From an uncultured Methylococcaceae bacterium (GTDB lineage Bacteria > Pseudomonadota > Gammaproteobacteria > Methylococcales > Methylomonadaceae), in contig CAIQND010000676.1 in assembly GCA_903873045.1 (NCBI GenBank), forward strand, positions 1 to 5,595: a stretch of DNA of 5,595 nt, given 5' to 3'. This document shows, in pieces, positions 1-4,653 of this stretch (positions within the stretch are counted from its first letter, which is position 1; every line of letters starts with the position of its first letter). A program made the position numbers and the translations under genes. Below the pieces are notes generated by a model, which saw only the letters and a list, made by a program, of their open reading frames with translations, was not told the DNA's origin and made no database searches.

Positions 1-10
1 AATAATCTCT

Positions 11-90
11 GTAGGTCGGGTTAGGCGCTAGCCGTAACCCGACACAGATAGTACGATTTGTCGGGTTACGCTCTCGCTAACCCGACCTAC
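11..90. repeat. REP-doublet (REPIN-like) palindrome, GTAG-headed
   Basis: Two inverted half-elements (11-44 and 59-90) face each other across a 14-nt spacer. The outer 14 bases, GTAGGTCGGGTTAG, recur exactly as CTAACCCGACCTAC at 77-90. A further 11-nt perfect inverted repeat joins 34-44 (GTAACCCGACA) to 59-69. Each half can also fold alone, GGGTTA pairing with TAACCC. The GTAG head and CTAC tail with an imperfect palindrome match the general design of REP sequences and REPINs, which RAYT transposases (TnpA-REP) recognise through a GTAG tetranucleotide. The structure is seen directly; the link to a RAYT is inferred because no transposase gene lies here. The element contains the end of the toxin gene. 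Confidence 0.85.
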
Positions 91-381
91 GCGTCTGTAA
101 TTAGAAAAAGTGTAAACCGATGAATGAAGGATGCCCAAAATAAAGATTGCAGTGTCAGTAAGCTCATAGCGCATCTCGTAGTCACCGACAATCAATCGCC
201 GAACATTGCGCGGTGAAAACTCTATAAGACGCTCGCCAAGCTGTGGATAAATTAAAAGTTGTTCCGCTGCCGCAACTAGCTGCTGCACAATTTGAATAGC
301 AGCTCGTGAATTAACTTGATGTAAAAATGCATGGAGGCGAACTAAATCCTGGTTGGCGATTGTCGTCCATTGCAGCCTCAT
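28..381 (-). CDS. ParE/RelE-superfamily toxin, C-terminus altered
   Basis: This is the toxin partner of the antitoxin gene just upstream. ParE toxins of this superfamily act in the cytoplasm, typically on DNA gyrase, although some members are RelE-like ribonucleases. The fold is recognisable: an N-terminal strand (RLQWT, 2-6), a long helical pair (about 11-45), then the typical block YPQLGER (45-51), NVRRLIVGDYEMRYEL (59-74) and a last strand FILGILH (80-86). Family members normally end shortly after that strand with a basic stretch such as H-x-R-x-x-R. Here the sequence departs after His86, and residues 98-117 are encoded inside the REP-doublet at 11-90. The start at 381 is 5 nt beyond the antitoxin stop with no strong Shine-Dalgarno site, so translation is probably coupled. 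A frameshift or deletion near codon 87 followed by read-through into the repeat is likely, so the toxin may be weak or inactive. Family assignment is firm; activity is uncertain. Confidence 0.82.
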   Translation of the reverse strand: MRLQWTTIANQDLVRLHAFLHQVNSRAAIQIVQQLVAAAEQLLIYPQLGERLIEFSPRNVRRLIVGDYEMRYELTDTAIFILGILHSSVYTFSNYRRVGRVSESVTRQIVLSVSGYG

Positions 382-386
382 GATGC

Positions 387-629
387 TTATTCTGCTTGAT
401 TGAGGCTCTTAGCCCAAGTCACAACCGAAGAATGATCGACAAGCTGATTAGCATCGACATTAGCTAAACCGTCAAGAGTAAACTGGTAGCGTTTGGTTTC
501 GAGATCAACCCAAGAAGCTATGGCTTGCCGAACGATCCAACCTTTGGGGCGGTCAAGCCGTGCAGCGAAGAAGTCAACTTGTTCAGCAAGATCGATTGGA
601 ATATGGGCGGTGACGACACGGTTGTTCAT
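387..629 (-). CDS. ribbon-helix-helix (ParD/CopG-type) antitoxin
   Basis: This 80-residue protein is the probable antitoxin and autorepressor of the pair. Residues 4-10 (RVVTAHI) form the short strand expected to pair in a dimer and enter the DNA major groove. Residues 11-26 and 28-43, with the RPKGWIVRQAI stretch (27-37) between and within them, form the two helices of a ribbon-helix-helix domain. The C-terminal part (GLANVDANQLVDHSSVVTWA, 54-73) is the family's toxin-binding tail, with the usual DH..V..WA pattern. The start at 629 is supported by GAGG at 637-640 (read on the minus strand), 7 nt upstream. The gene precedes the toxin by 5 nt, the usual antitoxin-first order. A palindrome at 645-665 is a candidate binding site for it. 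Confidence 0.88.
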   Translation of the reverse strand: MNNRVVTAHIPIDLAEQVDFFAARLDRPKGWIVRQAIASWVDLETKRYQFTLDGLANVDANQLVDHSSVVTWAKSLNQAE

Positions 630-644
630 AGTGAATCCTCATAA

Positions 645-665
645 ATTATAATTGGCAACTATAAT
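645..665 (-). promoter_or_regulatory. 21-bp palindromic operator candidate for the toxin-antitoxin operon
   Basis: On the minus strand this reads as ATTATAGTTG, a central C, then CAATTATAAT, a palindrome with one mismatched pair in ten. It lies 16-36 nt upstream of the antitoxin start and overlaps the predicted -10 box and start point. Ribbon-helix-helix antitoxins commonly repress their own operon by binding such a dyad. The symmetry is observed; the regulatory role is inferred. Confidence 0.6.
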
Positions 666-686
666 CAAGATAATTAAGATTGTCGA
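658..686 (-). promoter_or_regulatory. sigma-70-type promoter candidate for the antitoxin-toxin operon
   Basis: On the minus strand TCGACA (681-686, five of six bases of the -35 consensus) is followed after 17 nt by TATAGT (658-663, five of six of the -10 consensus). Transcription would start near 651, leaving a leader of about 22 nt that contains the GAGG ribosome site. An exact TATAAT at 645-650 lies closer to the gene but has no good -35 box at the proper spacing and would cut into the ribosome site. Confidence 0.5.
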
Positions 687-735
687 GGATAGATGCTGCT
701 AATTTAAATGTTGATAGAATCTGATTTGGATGAAA

Positions 736-976
736 AATGTAAGTGGCGGCTTTATAAGTAATCGTTCAGAAGTCTTTTAACATTTCTTAATATGACAAAG
801 TGCTTGCAGCAAGCAGATTATATAAAGTTGACGGTAATTTATTTTGTTAAAAGACTTTTGATCACCTACTTATGATTTCATTAGCCTTCTAAATCTAGCT
901 GGATGTGTTTGATTGTAAGACTGCTTGGTTTTCTGAAGCGTTGAGTGAGTTAGGTATTTAACTTTACTCTGACCCC
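736..976. repeat. diverged repeat, copy 1 (interrupted), ending CTGACCCCA
   Basis: The left part, AATGTAAGTGGCGGCTTT (736-753), matches AATGTAAGTGATGGTTTT at 1068-1085. The right part (874-976) matches 1090-1189 over about 100 nt with scattered differences; both contain CCTTCTAAATCTAGC, GGATGTGTTT, TTGAGT and the end CTGACCCCA. In copy 2 the two parts are almost adjacent, whereas here they are separated by the palindromic element at 753-874. The reverse complement begins TGGGGTCAG, a string I recall from dispersed repeats in several gammaproteobacteria, though I cannot verify that here. Confidence 0.65.
753..874. repeat. palindromic insertion element with imperfect 30-bp terminal inverted repeats
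   Basis: The left arm (753-782) and right arm (845-874) are inverted copies: the inner 13 bases (AAGTCTTTTAACA at 770-782, TGTTAAAAGACTT at 845-857) are perfect and the outer ATAAGTA/TACTTAT ends also match, with about six mismatches in 30. Inside, TGCTTG-CAG-CAAGCA (801-815) forms a small perfect stem-loop. Comparison with repeat copy 2, which lacks it, shows an extra block of about 120 bp between the GCTTT and GATTTCATT segments. This looks like a MITE-like insertion. It encodes nothing, and no clear target duplication is seen beyond a possible TA. Confidence 0.6.
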
Positions 977-1023
977 AGTTATTTCCAAAGTCAGAAGAGC
1001 CATAAAAATGTTATTGTGAAAGT

Positions 1024-1060
1024 AAACAAACTAAAGTACTATAAAAAGCAAAGTTTGTTT
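1024..1060. repeat. short inverted repeat (9-bp stem, 19-nt loop)
   Basis: AAACAAACT at 1024-1032 is perfectly complementary to AGTTTGTTT at 1052-1060. It lies between the two copies of the diverged repeat, just ahead of copy 2. It is AU-rich with a long loop and has no following T-run, so it is not a convincing terminator. Confidence 0.4.
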
Positions 1061-1067
1061 GATAAGC

Positions 1068-1189
1068 AATGTAAGTGATGGTTTTAGGGGATTTCATTAA
1101 CCTTCTAAATCTAGCAGGATGTGTTTTATTGCAAGCTCCATTTTCTGGTGCATTGAGTTAGTTAGATGTTTAACTTTATTCTGACCCCA
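1068..1189. repeat. diverged repeat, copy 2 (uninterrupted), ending CTGACCCCA
   Basis: This is the uninterrupted version of the repeat at 736-976. It starts AATGTAAGTGATGGTTTT and ends TTTAACTTTATTCTGACCCCA. It shares long exact words with copy 1, such as CCTTCTAAATCTAGC and TTTTCTG, with substitutions and small indels between them. It has no coding potential that I can support. Confidence 0.65.
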
Positions 1190-1219
1190 TTTTTCTTCAA
1201 TCTTACTTCATCCTAATTT

Positions 1220-1248
1220 TTCACTAATTTATCAAGTAGTTATATAAT
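1220..1248 (+). promoter_or_regulatory. sigma-70-type promoter candidate for the lipoprotein genes
   Basis: An exact TATAAT at 1243-1248 is preceded, after 17 nt, by TTCACT at 1220-1225 (four of six matches to the -35 consensus). Transcription would begin near 1255 and run into the lipoprotein gene starting at 1299. The predicted start falls on or just after the ATG at 1253, so that older start would need a leaderless message or another promoter. Confidence 0.5.
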
Positions 1249-1267
1249 TATCATGCGTATCAATAAA

Positions 1268-1293
1268 TTATTCAGTGCTTTTATTCAGTGCTT
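1268..1293. repeat. perfect 13-bp tandem duplication at the gene start
   Basis: TTATTCAGTGCTT occurs twice head to tail at 1268-1280 and 1281-1293, immediately before the lipoprotein start codon at 1299. Removing one copy joins ATG 1253 (encoding MRINKLFSAL) in frame to the lipoprotein reading frame. The present two-copy form instead ends that frame after 18 codons. The sequence looks like a slipped-strand duplication that is not a multiple of three. Confidence 0.85.
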
Positions 1294-1298
1294 TAAAC

Positions 1299-1913
1299 AT
1301 GTTTTCTGAATTCTCAATTTATAGAGTTGCTATTTTAACAAGTCTACTTATTTTATCTGGATGTGTTTCATTACCCCCAGGAACTGGATTAAATTCACCC
1401 ACCAATACTAAAAGTCTGCTCAATCAGAAAGCTTGGATTGGTACGGTTAAATTAACCGATTATTCAACAGAAAATAAATCAATTGTTGAAGATTCATTAC
1501 GGGGAAATATTACAGCCTATATTCAGCAAACTGGATATTTTACCGAAACCAATACATTACCTGGGAAAGCTGGAAATAATGACTGGATACTAGATTTTCA
1601 ATTTGACCAATACCAACAAAATCGGAGCATGCATCCTGCCTATTTCCCTTTGGCTATTGCAACAGCAACTTTATACATTTGGTTTGGTGGTCCAATAGTT
1701 GTAGATAGTTCTGAGCTATCAGGAACATTAACAGTAAAAAATAGTACTGGGCAAACCTTACTTAAAACCAGTTCTAACGTACATGAAGAACATAATGTAA
1801 ATTTCTGGTCACCAGACTATATACTTTATGACGGAAATAGACCAAGAACTACCTTAATGGATGATTTAATGAGCAAAGTTTATACTGGTATTCATTCTAA
1901 GATTAACCCCTAA
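1299..1913 (+). CDS. predicted outer-membrane lipoprotein, unknown function
   Basis: A type II signal peptide is clear: a hydrophobic core VAILTSLLIL followed by the lipobox LSGC, with the lipidated cysteine at residue 22 from the ATG at 1299. Val follows the cysteine, with no inner-membrane-retention Asp at +2, so export to the outer membrane is expected. After a Pro/Gly/Thr-rich linker the mature part (about residues 42-204) is mixed alpha/beta: a strand with WIGTVKL, a helix, QTGYFTE, a strand WILDFQF, a hydrophobic turn (LAIATATLYIWFGGP) and strands LSGTLTV and TLLKTS. I do not recognise the family. The order of elements resembles the downstream lipoprotein, so the two may be distant paralogues. 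A GTG at 1275 would give 212 residues. ATG 1299 is preferred because it sits nearest the signal peptide, although neither has a good Shine-Dalgarno site. A 13-bp duplication just upstream probably displaced an older start at 1253, so expression may be reduced. Confidence 0.75.
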   Translation: MFSEFSIYRVAILTSLLILSGCVSLPPGTGLNSPTNTKSLLNQKAWIGTVKLTDYSTENKSIVEDSLRGNITAYIQQTGYFTETNTLPGKAGNNDWILDFQFDQYQQNRSMHPAYFPLAIATATLYIWFGGPIVVDSSELSGTLTVKNSTGQTLLKTSSNVHEEHNVNFWSPDYILYDGNRPRTTLMDDLMSKVYTGIHSKINP

Positions 1914-1933
1914 AAACAACTTGAGATTATATT

Positions 1934-2518
1934 ATGTCTATTTTTAAATACACCTTACTTATATCCATCATATTATTATCTGGTTGCGCAACATTTCGAG
2001 ATGGAGCAAATCCTGCGATTAGCAAATGGCCTATCGATAAAGCAACCAAAAACAAAACACTTGCTTTACAAGTAACAGGTAAAGCACTGGTGAATAATCA
2101 AATCAAGGATGTCAATGTTCAATTTCTAGAAAAATGGCGAGAACAAGTTCTAAGAGCCTACGAAGATTCAAACCTTTTTTCCAAAGTCAATGTTGGCTCA
2201 GAACCTGCTGACATCCGTGCAGAAGTCGTACTGACTGACAAGGGAGAGGGAAGTACTGGGCTTGCCTTTTTAACTGGTTTGACGATGCTTATTATTCCAA
2301 GTCATGTTCATGAAGGTTTTACCATCAAAACGACTTTTAAAGACAAAGAAGGAAAAGTTTTAGGCATCTCAGAAAACGCAGAGTTTTCTGATACTTGGAT
2401 ACAATTATTTATGTTTCCATTGATGCCGTTTTATTTTCCAAGTTCGGAAGTTAAGGACATGCTATATGACCTTAATAGAAATACAATTATCGATGCGCAT
2501 AGTAAATGGGTGTTTTGA
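1934..2518 (+). CDS. predicted outer-membrane lipoprotein, unknown function
   Basis: The protein begins MSIFKYTLLISIILLSGC, a compact signal peptide with a lysine and a lipobox LSGC; the lipidated cysteine is residue 18 and Ala follows it, consistent with outer-membrane sorting. The mature domain has a strand TLALQV (42-47), a helix with FLEKWREQVLRAYEDS (64-79), the motif NLFSKV (80-85), the strand ADIRAEVVL (92-100), a hydrophobic stretch (110-122, ending IIPS), strands FTIKTTF (129-135) and GKVLGIS (140-146), a second hydrophobic stretch (157-169) and a C-terminal helix. I do not recognise a named family. It follows the first lipoprotein by 20 nt, so both are probably one operon. TGAGA at 1922-1926 is a modest ribosome site 7 nt before the start. 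The shared order of elements suggests related partner proteins. Confidence 0.78.
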   Translation: MSIFKYTLLISIILLSGCATFRDGANPAISKWPIDKATKNKTLALQVTGKALVNNQIKDVNVQFLEKWREQVLRAYEDSNLFSKVNVGSEPADIRAEVVLTDKGEGSTGLAFLTGLTMLIIPSHVHEGFTIKTTFKDKEGKVLGISENAEFSDTWIQLFMFPLMPFYFPSSEVKDMLYDLNRNTIIDAHSKWVF

Positions 2519-2570
2519 AGTCGCGGCTGTCAATCAGCGTTGAAAAGTATCAACCTAACAACCACGGGGT

Positions 2571-2674
2571 CAGCCAGGTAGATCGGGCACATGCTTTTCG
2601 TGCCCGACATTTCGCGTTAAAACGCACGAATGGCATTGAAGAAATCTCTAGATATTCTGATTTTGACCATTGAA
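2571..2674. repeat. 105-bp direct repeat, copy A, with one REP-type hairpin
   Basis: This matches 3189-3294 at about 90% with two single-base indels. It begins CAGCCAGGTAG and ends TTTTGACCATTGAA. Near its left end GTAG (2578-2581) heads a perfect 8-bp stem, TCGGGCAC (2583-2590) with GTGCCCGA (2600-2607). A second small palindrome, GCGTTAAAACGC, lies at 2614-2625. Unlike copy B, no inverted CTAC-ended palindrome follows, so this is a half element. It ends 26 nt before the CcbP-like gene. Confidence 0.85.
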
Positions 2675-2700
2675 ATATACAGAAACAAGGAATATCTACT

Positions 2701-3144
2701 ATGACCCAACCTGATGAACAAGACCTTCGTATTGAGGAAATCATCGGCGATGAAGATGATGATGAAATTGACTTCGCAGACTGTGTTGATAAACTTTACA
2801 ATCACCTCAAAGTATCATTACAGCTTCCGTGTAATATAACTGGAATCGAAGATTTCCGTTGGGAAGAACGCTATGTAATCGGCTCTGGTAATCGCAAGAA
2901 ATACGAAAAACTTTGTAAAAACCAACCTTCATATAAAGACATTTTTGAGTTACTCTCTATTGAAAGAGAATCAATTTCCGAGTGGATGATGTATGGTTAC
3001 GAAGATATAACTGGTCTGGTACGACGAACATCTGATGGTAAAGAGTTCTATCTTGGTCTTGCGGAAATCAAAGCGATTGATGAAAAATCAGTCAATTATC
3101 AACTATTGGATGATTACGCAGTGTGGTTCGTTAACAATCGATAA
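2701..3144 (+). CDS. CcbP-like calcium-binding family protein (tentative)
   Basis: This is a 147-residue soluble acidic protein. The N-terminus carries an acidic cluster (EEIIGDEDDDEIDF, 12-25), followed by a helix (28-39) and a conserved-looking core: LQLPCNITGIEDFRWEERYV (40-59), QPSYKDIFELL (75-85), a variable acidic stretch with EWMMYGYEDI (94-103), VRRTSDGKEFYLGLAEIKAID (107-127) and NYQLLDDYAVWFVNNR (132-147). The LPC-x-x-TGIEDF, PSY-x-D-x-FELL and NYQLLDDY-x-VWFVN blocks are what I remember of proteins annotated as CcbP-type calcium-binding, named for the Anabaena protein that buffers calcium. That link is from memory and needs a profile search. The start is well supported by AAGGAA at 2687-2692, 8 nt upstream. 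The gene stands alone between two direct repeats of about 105 bp and faces a convergent gene, so it looks like a single-gene unit and may have been acquired. Confidence 0.72.
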   Translation: MTQPDEQDLRIEEIIGDEDDDEIDFADCVDKLYNHLKVSLQLPCNITGIEDFRWEERYVIGSGNRKKYEKLCKNQPSYKDIFELLSIERESISEWMMYGYEDITGLVRRTSDGKEFYLGLAEIKAIDEKSVNYQLLDDYAVWFVNNR

Positions 3145-3188
3145 GAGACATTAGACAAAAGGATTCGGGCGGCCTAATGGTAATTATT

Positions 3189-3294
3189 CAGCCAGGTAGG
3201 TCAGGCATAGGCTTTTCGTGCCCGATATTTTCGCGTTAAAAACGCACGAATGGCATTGAAGAAATTTCTCGATATTCTGATTTTGACCGTTGAA
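3189..3294. repeat. 105-bp direct repeat, copy B
   Basis: This is the second copy of the repeat at 2571-2674, beginning CAGCCAGGTAGG and ending TTTTGACCGTTGAA. Its left hairpin is weakened compared with copy A: TCAGGCAT faces GTGCCCGA with a mismatch and a wobble. The two copies flank the CcbP-like gene in the same orientation. Confidence 0.85.
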
Positions 3295-3327
3295 TGTTGG
3301 GCAACGAAAAGATGTTGCCCAACCTAC
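3196..3327. repeat. complete REP-doublet (REPIN-like), GTAG to CTAC
   Basis: The left half starts GTAGGTCAGGCAT and contains CTTTTCGTGCCCGA. The right half, read on the other strand, starts GTAGGTTGGGCAAC and contains CTTTTCGTTGCCCAAC. The halves are therefore inverted relatives of about 32 nt separated by a spacer of roughly 70 nt, bounded by GTAG (3196-3199) and CTAC (3324-3327). The right half is a perfect 10-bp stem (3296-3305 with 3314-3323, 8-nt loop). It lies between two convergent genes and could hinder read-through from both, but neither side has a T-run typical of an intrinsic terminator. Confidence 0.78.
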
Positions 3328-3342
3328 ATGACTATAAATTTA

Positions 3343-3882
3343 TTAATGTCTTGCCGGTTTATCATATAAATCATTAAACAACTTAACCACCAGTAATATC
3401 ATGGCTTGAGTCAATTCAATGGCAGGTACACGGCTGACCTGTTCAGCAGCAAACTCATCAATACATTCATTCAAAAACTTCACCAAGCCCATCTGTTGTA
3501 TATTCTGTTTATACGTCGCAAAATGTTCTTGAATCCCCTCTCTCTTCGCTTCATCAACAGACCGGTTTTGCAGTAATAAAGCAAACTCGGCTTCCAACAG
3601 AATAGCTTGCTTTTCCATCCAGGCGGGGTCGTCGATAGCTTTTGGTGTGTCACCAAACGATTTTTGATACACACAAAGCGCATCAAAGCACAAATCCATA
3701 AACAGGTGCGCCATATCCTGATTTTGATCCGCAATAATAGACGTGAATATGCCAAATAGTGTTTGAAAAAGCTGCGGCTGATCGGCCTCAAATTGAGACA
3801 TAATTATTTTGGCGTCGTCTTCTTCTATGCTTTTGGCATATTTCAGGGCTTGATATAGCTCGCTTTCAGTGAGTTCGTGCAT
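3343..3882 (-). CDS. hypothetical protein, all-helical, unknown function
   Basis: I do not recognise this 179-residue protein. It lacks a signal peptide and membrane segments and is predicted to be cytoplasmic and mostly helical. Helices are likely around 5-19, 22-31, 36-52 (LFQTLFGIFTSIIADQN), 57-75, 86-107 (with WMEKQAILLEAEFALLLQNR), 110-130 and 133-148, ending with a hydrophobic helix 153-172. It has two cysteines in the middle (65 and 70) and one at 140. The start at 3882 is supported by GGGAG (3887-3891 read on the minus strand) 4 nt upstream. The gene follows the 177-residue gene by 61 nt on the same strand with no terminator between, so the two are probably co-transcribed and may work together. 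Codon use and composition look like those of its neighbours. Confidence 0.7.
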   Translation of the reverse strand: MHELTESELYQALKYAKSIEEDDAKIIMSQFEADQPQLFQTLFGIFTSIIADQNQDMAHLFMDLCFDALCVYQKSFGDTPKAIDDPAWMEKQAILLEAEFALLLQNRSVDEAKREGIQEHFATYKQNIQQMGLVKFLNECIDEFAAEQVSRVPAIELTQAMILLVVKLFNDLYDKPARH

Positions 3883-3943
3883 GGTGCTCCCGGTTTAGTC
3901 TGGATAAGAAATTATTATTGATGCGCTTTTAGCGTTGCGGGTC

Positions 3944-4477
3944 TTAGTTATCCTTGAAGGTTCTGCCGCCTTGTTCAACGATAAGCGCCTTTTTTAACAT
4001 TAAAACGACTTCAGGATACGTGTCATAAATAACTTTAATACCCTTGTAATATTCGATGACGTTAAAAGGCTCTTGATGTTGTCGCTCAATGGCCCTAACA
4101 AGAACCGACCGAAAGGTGGGCGATACCGTAACCATTCTGAGCGCTTTTATGATGCTGGTACTGGAATCCACTAAAACCAGATTAAAAGGCAGATAACTAT
4201 CGTGATCTTCTATTTCTTCATCTTGAACCAGATGAATGGTAAAAGCCAAATCCGACCAATCAAGAAAGCCTTCGATTTTGAATAAAAAAAACAAGAGGTT
4301 TTTTTCAGCGAACAATCCAAACGAAGACACGCCATTTCGGAAGGCGGTAATATTTTTTTCTGACAATGAAAAATTAAAAACCAGCATGGGCGCACCACTA
4401 TTTAAAATGATGCTCATACTTTCTTCCGGCACGTCAAACGAAAAGGTCTTGCCGACTGTTAAGCTAAGAATGTCCAT
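3944..4477 (-). CDS. hypothetical protein, unknown function
   Basis: This 177-residue protein has no signal peptide or membrane segment. The N-terminal half looks beta-rich: PMLVFNFS (30-37), SSFGLFAEKNLLFFLFKIEG (51-70) and LDWSDLAFTIHLV (72-84). A central strand PFNLVLVDSSTSIIKALRMVTVS (97-119) follows, then helices at 120-135 and 138-149 and a hydrophobic region VVLMLKKALIV (157-167). The order 'leaves a free amide-like strand, F-G-L-F, LFFLFK, DW-x-DLAFT-x-HL, LPFNLVLVDSST-x-x-IKALRM' seems family-like, and I have a faint memory of unnamed proteins with that pattern, but no function. It is the first gene of a probable two-gene unit with the downstream 179-residue gene. The ribosome site before the start at 4477 is weak (AGAG). 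A dyad at 4497-4518 lies directly upstream and may be its operator. Confidence 0.72.
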   Translation of the reverse strand: MDILSLTVGKTFSFDVPEESMSIILNSGAPMLVFNFSLSEKNITAFRNGVSSFGLFAEKNLLFFLFKIEGFLDWSDLAFTIHLVQDEEIEDHDSYLPFNLVLVDSSTSIIKALRMVTVSPTFRSVLVRAIERQHQEPFNVIEYYKGIKVIYDTYPEVVLMLKKALIVEQGGRTFKDN

Positions 4478-4496
4478 CGCAATGCTCTATGTATAG

Positions 4497-4518
4497 TATG
4501 ATATTGACCCTTATCATA
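4497..4518 (-). promoter_or_regulatory. 7-8-7 inverted repeat upstream of the two-gene unit
   Basis: TATGATA at 4497-4503 and TATCATA at 4512-4518 form a perfect inverted repeat separated by 8 nt, 20 nt upstream of the start at 4477. Spacing of about two half-sites over one and a half helical turns suits a dimeric regulator. No strong -35/-10 pair could be placed around it. A role as operator is an inference; the same non-coding stretch also lies before the divergent membrane-protein gene. Confidence 0.4.
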
Positions 4519-4559
4519 GCATTTATTAAACCTGATTTTTAGCCTGATCTATTTTTTTT

Positions 4560-4575
4560 AGTTGCCAAAGCAACT
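4560..4575. repeat. 6-bp stem-loop in the divergent intergenic region
   Basis: AGTTGC and GCAACT pair perfectly around a CAAA loop. On the plus strand a run of eight T lies before the stem rather than after it, and on the minus strand it is followed by A residues, so it does not have the layout of an intrinsic terminator on either strand. No clear function. Confidence 0.4.
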
Positions 4576-4653
4576 GAAACCAGACAGAAAAACAGGAAAA
4601 AGCCACTGGATTTAGTATCATCCCTATTTATTATTAACATGCCAGGAAACAAA

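Larger units (their letters stand above)
687..1242. other. gene-free region filled with degenerate repeats
   Basis: No credible coding sequence lies here on either strand. The region holds two diverged copies of a repeat (736-976, interrupted, and 1068-1189), an inverted-repeat element inside the first copy (753-874), and a 9-bp stem-loop at 1024-1060. The rest is AT-rich DNA without recognisable signals. Confidence 0.6.

Noticed and set aside
874..976. An open reverse-strand stretch through repeat copy 1 (starting WGQSKVKYL).
   Set aside because: It has no start codon context or ribosome site, and the second copy of the repeat does not preserve the frame, so it is not a gene.
736..1189. A CRISPR array, suggested by repeated words in the gene-free region.
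   Set aside because: There are only two diverged copies, they are about 100 nt long, and no regular spacers or cas genes are present.
2550..2805. Two overlapping minus-strand reading frames (62 and 64 codons) opposite the start of the CcbP-like gene.
   Set aside because: They are antisense to a well-supported gene and to repeat copy A, are rich in Cys, Ser, Arg and Trp without family features, and have no ribosome site.
2551..3297. Possible integron attC sites flanking the CcbP-like gene, because ACCTAAC (2553-2559) and GTTGAAT (near 3289) fit the RYYYAAC and GTTRRRY patterns.
   Set aside because: The two motifs are not paired within one site, the repeats are in direct rather than attC-like arrangement, and no integrase is present; the matches are short enough to be chance.
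3296..3323. The 10-bp GTTGGGCAAC hairpin as an intrinsic bidirectional terminator between convergent genes.
   Set aside because: There is no T-run on either side, and the hairpin is better explained as the right half of the REP-doublet, although it may still slow transcription.
3480..3791. A 103-codon minus-strand frame inside the 179-residue gene.
   Set aside because: It lies in another frame of a better-supported gene and has a composition typical of shadow frames.
4210..4496. Frames on both strands (62 and 86 codons) overlapping the 177-residue gene.
   Set aside because: Both are shadows of that gene; neither has a ribosome site or recognisable domains.
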